DNA of 64,000 nucleotides, from the NCBI GenBank assembly GCA_029068505.1, contig JAIECN010000077.1, positions 1-64,000 on the forward strand, in the 5' to 3' direction. Origin of the DNA: Alistipes sp. GTDB lineage: Bacteria > Bacteroidota > Bacteroidia > Bacteroidales > Rikenellaceae. Each line of letters starts with the position of its first letter. The stretch's first letter is position 1. Both the position numbers and the translations under genes were made by a program. The notes below the pieces were generated by a model. That model ran no database searches. It was not told the origin of the DNA and was given only the letters and a program-made list of their open reading frames with translations. This document shows, in pieces, positions 61,051-64,000 of this stretch.

Positions 61051-61155
61051 GCATAAAAAAACCGATACGAACCAACGAATCGGTGAAAAGTGTCGCCGAA
61101 TCGAAGAATGAACAAAAAAACGAAAGGCGCCCGGATCGAATACGAACGAGTTCGC

Positions 61156-61163
61156 TATCTTTG
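61156..61163 (+). promoter_or_regulatory. -7 box of the GH95 gene
   Basis: TATCTTTG, an exact consensus match, 52 bp before the ATG at 61216. It excludes the track start at 61090. Confidence 0.6.
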
Positions 61164-61215
61164 CAAAAAGGAACCCGACTTCGGCTCCGAAGAAACCGAT
61201 TCAAAATTATCGACG

Positions 61216-63702
61216 ATGAAAAAACTTGGACTGCTGCTTGTCCTGCTCGGCGCAGCGACCGGCATCCGGGCCGCCCGGCCTGCCGGCGACGGCCTGAAAC
61301 TCCGCTACGCACAACCTGCGGCATGCTGGGAGGAAGCGCTGCCCATAGGCAACGGACGCCTGGGTGCGATGGTCTTCGGCGGCCCGCAGCACGAGGAGTT
61401 CCAACTCAACGAAGAGACCGTATGGGCCGGCTCGCCCTACGACAACACCAATCCGGCGGCCCGGGAAGCGCTGCCGGAGATTCGCCGCCTGCTCTTCGAG
61501 GGGCGGAATCTCGAAGCGCAACGGCTCTGCGGCCCGGCGATTTGCTCGCCCTCGGGGGCCAACGGCATGCCCTACCAGACGGTGGGGTCGCTGCATCTGG
61601 ATTTCGAAAACATCGCGGAGTACGGCGACTACCGCCGCGAGCTGGACATCGCCCGGGCCGTGGCAACGACGCGCTTCACGGCCAACGGCATCCTCTACAC
61701 CCGCGAGGCGTTCGTCTCGCTGGCCGACCAAGTGCTGATCGTGCGGCTCACGGCTTCGAAGAAACACAGCATAACTTTCACAGCCCGCTACGACACACCC
61801 TATGAACACAACATTGAGCGTTCGGCCTACGGCAATGACCTGCGGCTCGACGGCAAGACCGACGATCACGAGGGGATCGAAGGCAAAGTCCGCTTCACGG
61901 CCATCGCCCGGATCGAACAGCAGGGCGGCGAAACAATCGTGCTATCGGACAGCACGATACAAGTGCGCGGGGCCGACCAGGCGATCCTCCGCATTTCGAT
62001 CGGCACCAACTTCGTCGACTACAAGAACGTGTCGGGCGATGCGGCACGAAAGGCCGAAACCTATCTGACCCATGCGGAACGCGAATACAAAAAGGCGCTC
62101 CGCAAGCATGAGGCGATTTACCGGCACTATTTCGACCGCGTGTCGCTCGATCTGGGCCGCAACGCCCAAGCCGACAAGCCCACCGACGTGCGGCTGCGCG
62201 AATTCGGCGCCGAGTCCGATCCGCAGCTGGCGGCGCTCTACTTCCAGTTCGGGCGCTACCTGCTCATATGCTGTTCGCAGCCGGGCGGCCAGGCGGCCAA
62301 CCTGCAAGGCATCTGGAACCGCCTGCGCTACGCCCCGTGGGACGGAAAATATACGACCGACATCAACGTGGAGATGAACTACTGGCCGGCCGAAACGACC
62401 AACCTGCCGGAAATGCACGAGCCGTTCATCGATCTGATCCGGCGCACGGCGGAGCAAGGACGCGCCGCGGCCGCCATGTACGGCTGCCGGGGCTGGACGC
62501 TCCACCACAACACCGACATCTGGTGTGCGACGGGCGCGGTCGACGGCCCGAAATATGGCATCTGGCCCACGTGCAACGCGTGGTTCTGCCAACATCTGTG
62601 GGATCGCTACCTCTTTTCGGGCGACCGCGGCTACCTGGCGGAAGTCTACCCGCTGATGCGCGACGCCTGCCGCTTCTACCTCGACTTCCTGGTGCGCGAA
62701 CCGAAGTACGGCTACCTGGTGGCGGCCCCCTCCTACTCGCCGGAAAATGCGCCGAAAATCAACGGAAAACGGAATTTCGTGGTGGTGGCCGGTGCGACGA
62801 TGGACAACCAGATGATCCACGACCTGCTGCACAACACGATGGATGCGGCCGCCGCACTGGGCGAAGACCCGCGCTTGGCGGACAGCCTGCGCACGGCGGC
62901 CGCCGACCTGGCCCCCATGCGGACGGGCCGCTGGGGCCAGCTGCAAGAGTGGCTCGAAGACTGGGACGACCCCAACGACCGCCATCGCCACACCTCGCAC
63001 CTGTGGGGACTCTATCCGGGCCGTCAGATCACCGATGCACGGCCGGCGCTCATGCAGGCCGCACGCACCACGCTGGAGGGGCGCGGCGACCACTCGACGG
63101 GCTGGTCGATGGGCTGGAAAGTGTGCTTCTGGGCACGCCTGCACGACGGCAACCGCGCCTGGCGGCTCATCGCCGAGCAACTGCGCCCGACCACCGACAC
63201 CCGGGGACAGAACGGCGGCACCTACCCCAATCTGTTCGACGCCCACCCGCCGTTCCAGATCGACGGCAACTTCGGCTGCACGGCCGGCATCGCCGAAATG
63301 CTGGTGCAGAGCCACGCCGGAGCGGTGCATCTGCTCCCGGCGCTGCCCGACGCCTGGCCGCAAGGACGGGTCGCAGGCCTGCGGAGCCGCGGCGGATTCG
63401 TCATCGACGACATGGAGTGGGCCGAAGGGCGGCTACAGCGGGTGAAAATCGTCTCGACGGTCGGCGGCACGCTCCGCATCCGGTCGGCGGTACCCCTCGA
63501 ACAGAACGACAAGCCGCTGCAACCGGCCCGCACGGACGAATGCCCCAATCCGCTGCTGCGTTCCCAACCGATCCGCCGGCCCGAAATTTCCGAACGGACG
63601 CAGACCGCATTGCGGGACGTCGCCGGTGCAGAACAAACCTATGTCTACGACATAGAAACCGAGCCGGGAAAAACCTATCGTTTCGAAAGCAGTCTTCGAT
63701 AA
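61216..63702 (+). CDS. Glycoside hydrolase family 95 (alpha-L-fucosidase-like), secreted
   Basis: An 828-residue exported enzyme. Signal peptide [23 protein letters not shown]. The N-terminal beta-sandwich begins [28 protein letters not shown], with [23 protein letters not shown], typical of GH95. The alpha/alpha-barrel follows from about residue 350: [30 protein letters not shown] (conserved Asn pair), [10 protein letters not shown] (the catalytic acid Glu region) and [22 protein letters not shown] (conserved Asp). Such enzymes remove alpha-1,2-linked L-fucose, or L-galactose, from host glycans or plant polysaccharides. No SusC/D pair is adjacent. Single gene. Confidence 0.95.
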   Translation: MKKLGLLLVLLGAATGIRAARPAGDGLKLRYAQPAACWEEALPIGNGRLGAMVFGGPQHEEFQLNEETVWAGSPYDNTNPAAREALPEIRRLLFEGRNLEAQRLCGPAICSPSGANGMPYQTVGSLHLDFENIAEYGDYRRELDIARAVATTRFTANGILYTREAFVSLADQVLIVRLTASKKHSITFTARYDTPYEHNIERSAYGNDLRLDGKTDDHEGIEGKVRFTAIARIEQQGGETIVLSDSTIQVRGADQAILRISIGTNFVDYKNVSGDAARKAETYLTHAEREYKKALRKHEAIYRHYFDRVSLDLGRNAQADKPTDVRLREFGAESDPQLAALYFQFGRYLLICCSQPGGQAANLQGIWNRLRYAPWDGKYTTDINVEMNYWPAETTNLPEMHEPFIDLIRRTAEQGRAAAAMYGCRGWTLHHNTDIWCATGAVDGPKYGIWPTCNAWFCQHLWDRYLFSGDRGYLAEVYPLMRDACRFYLDFLVREPKYGYLVAAPSYSPENAPKINGKRNFVVVAGATMDNQMIHDLLHNTMDAAAALGEDPRLADSLRTAAADLAPMRTGRWGQLQEWLEDWDDPNDRHRHTSHLWGLYPGRQITDARPALMQAARTTLEGRGDHSTGWSMGWKVCFWARLHDGNRAWRLIAEQLRPTTDTRGQNGGTYPNLFDAHPPFQIDGNFGCTAGIAEMLVQSHAGAVHLLPALPDAWPQGRVAGLRSRGGFVIDDMEWAEGRLQRVKIVSTVGGTLRIRSAVPLEQNDKPLQPARTDECPNPLLRSQPIRRPEISERTQTALRDVAGAEQTYVYDIETEPGKTYRFESSLR

Positions 63703-63759
63703 AAAGCGGACGCGCGGATAACAAACCGGGCAACATATCGAAAAACGATAAATTTTTAT

Positions 63760-63767
63760 TACCTTTG
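63760..63767 (+). promoter_or_regulatory. -7 box of the sppA-like gene
   Basis: TACCTTTG, an exact consensus match, 30 bp before the ATG at 63798. Confidence 0.6.
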
Positions 63768-63797
63768 CAAAGAACCGGACACCAAACAACCGAACAT

Positions 63798-64000
63798 ATG
63801 AATTTCTTCAAAACCTTTTTGGCGGGCGTATTAGCCTTTTTGGTAGGCTCGTTCCTCTCGCTCTTTTTCTGGCTTTTCCTGATCGGCATGATCGCCGGCA
63901 TGGCAGCGTCGATAGGCGGAAACAACGTTTCTATCCGCCCCGGCTCGATCCTGAAGATCGACCTGGCGGAACGGATCGCCGACGCCCCCTCGACCGACCC
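63798..64000 (+). CDS. sppA: Signal peptide peptidase SppA-like, N-terminal part (cut by the window end)
   Basis: The first 67 residues are visible: a hydrophobic anchor (MNFFKTFLAGVLAFLVGSFLSLFFWLFLIGMIAGMAA), then SIRPGSILKIDLAERIADAPS. This is the usual N-terminus of SppA (protease IV) in Bacteroidetes, an inner-membrane serine peptidase that degrades cleaved signal peptides. The catalytic domain lies beyond the window, so the call rests on the anchor and the beta-strand that follows it. Not in the ORF track because it runs off the end. Confidence 0.75.
   Translation, partial: MNFFKTFLAGVLAFLVGSFLSLFFWLFLIGMIAGMAASIGGNNVSIRPGSILKIDLAERIADAPSTD

Noticed and set aside
1-64000. CRISPR array
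   Set aside because: While reading I saw no series of short direct repeats separated by unique spacers, and no cas-like protein.

Overview
The window looks like chromosome of a high-GC member of the Bacteroidales, most probably Alistipes or a close Rikenellaceae relative. The reasons are: Bacteroidetes-type promoters (a -7 box TAnnTTTG, sometimes with a TTG about 19-20 bases upstream) in front of many genes; few Shine-Dalgarno sequences and several GTG/TTG starts; Bacteroidetes-restricted families (DUF4136, PG_1098-like methyltransferase, FtsL-like protein, GlsA/GlsB-type acyltransferases, phage protein P5-like); and GC-rich coding DNA. The genus is inferred from memory of gene content, not from a search.

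Layout. 1-10.8 kb: an envelope lipoprotein (DUF3298-like), tRNA-Glu(CTC), a lysS-tpiA operon, a secreted NUC1-type nuclease, and a minus-strand run SDR-yugP-SGNH-MBOAT-PAP2 that looks like an envelope or glycan acylation module. 10.8-20 kb: a LolC/E-like permease, ubiE/menG, small envelope proteins, a 71-residue cysteine-rich lipoprotein, a beta-barrel/DUF4136 pair, an OMP-lipoprotein-rdgB-folE run, a HAD phosphatase with a decayed fragment beside it, and a nitroreductase. 20-32.6 kb: a PlpD-like patatin-barrel protein, then a long plus-strand series pheS-TPR-EnvC/M23-like-ybeY-comEC-methyltransferase-yihY-DUF2520-kdsC-like, tightly packed with start/stop overlaps in its middle.

32.6-44.4 kb: a minus-strand acyltransferase pair (glsA-glsB type) divergent from a partial division/cell-wall (dcw) cluster: rsmH, ftsL-like, ftsI (PASTA), murE (meso-DAP type), mraY, murD, ftsW, then an S4 RNA-binding protein where murG, murC, ftsQ, ftsA and ftsZ would be expected. 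44.4-47.8 kb: a repeat-like region with a predicted small structured transcript, a MATE transporter, and the minus-strand run rplY-pth-mmcQ.

47.9-55.6 kb: a minus-strand phage-derived island (two tail-like proteins, ClpP-type prohead protease, capsid-like, portal-like, connector-like and P5-like proteins). No terminase, tape measure, integrase or replication gene is visible, and the head genes are transcribed protease-capsid-portal. Its probable promoter has two 12-bp direct repeats 23 bp apart. This is the most interesting part of the window. 55.9-64 kb: corA with a long leader, a COG2509-type flavoprotein, two convergent glycosyltransferases, a GH95 alpha-L-fucosidase and the first part of an sppA-like peptidase.

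All family assignments come from reading motifs in the translations. No database search was possible.
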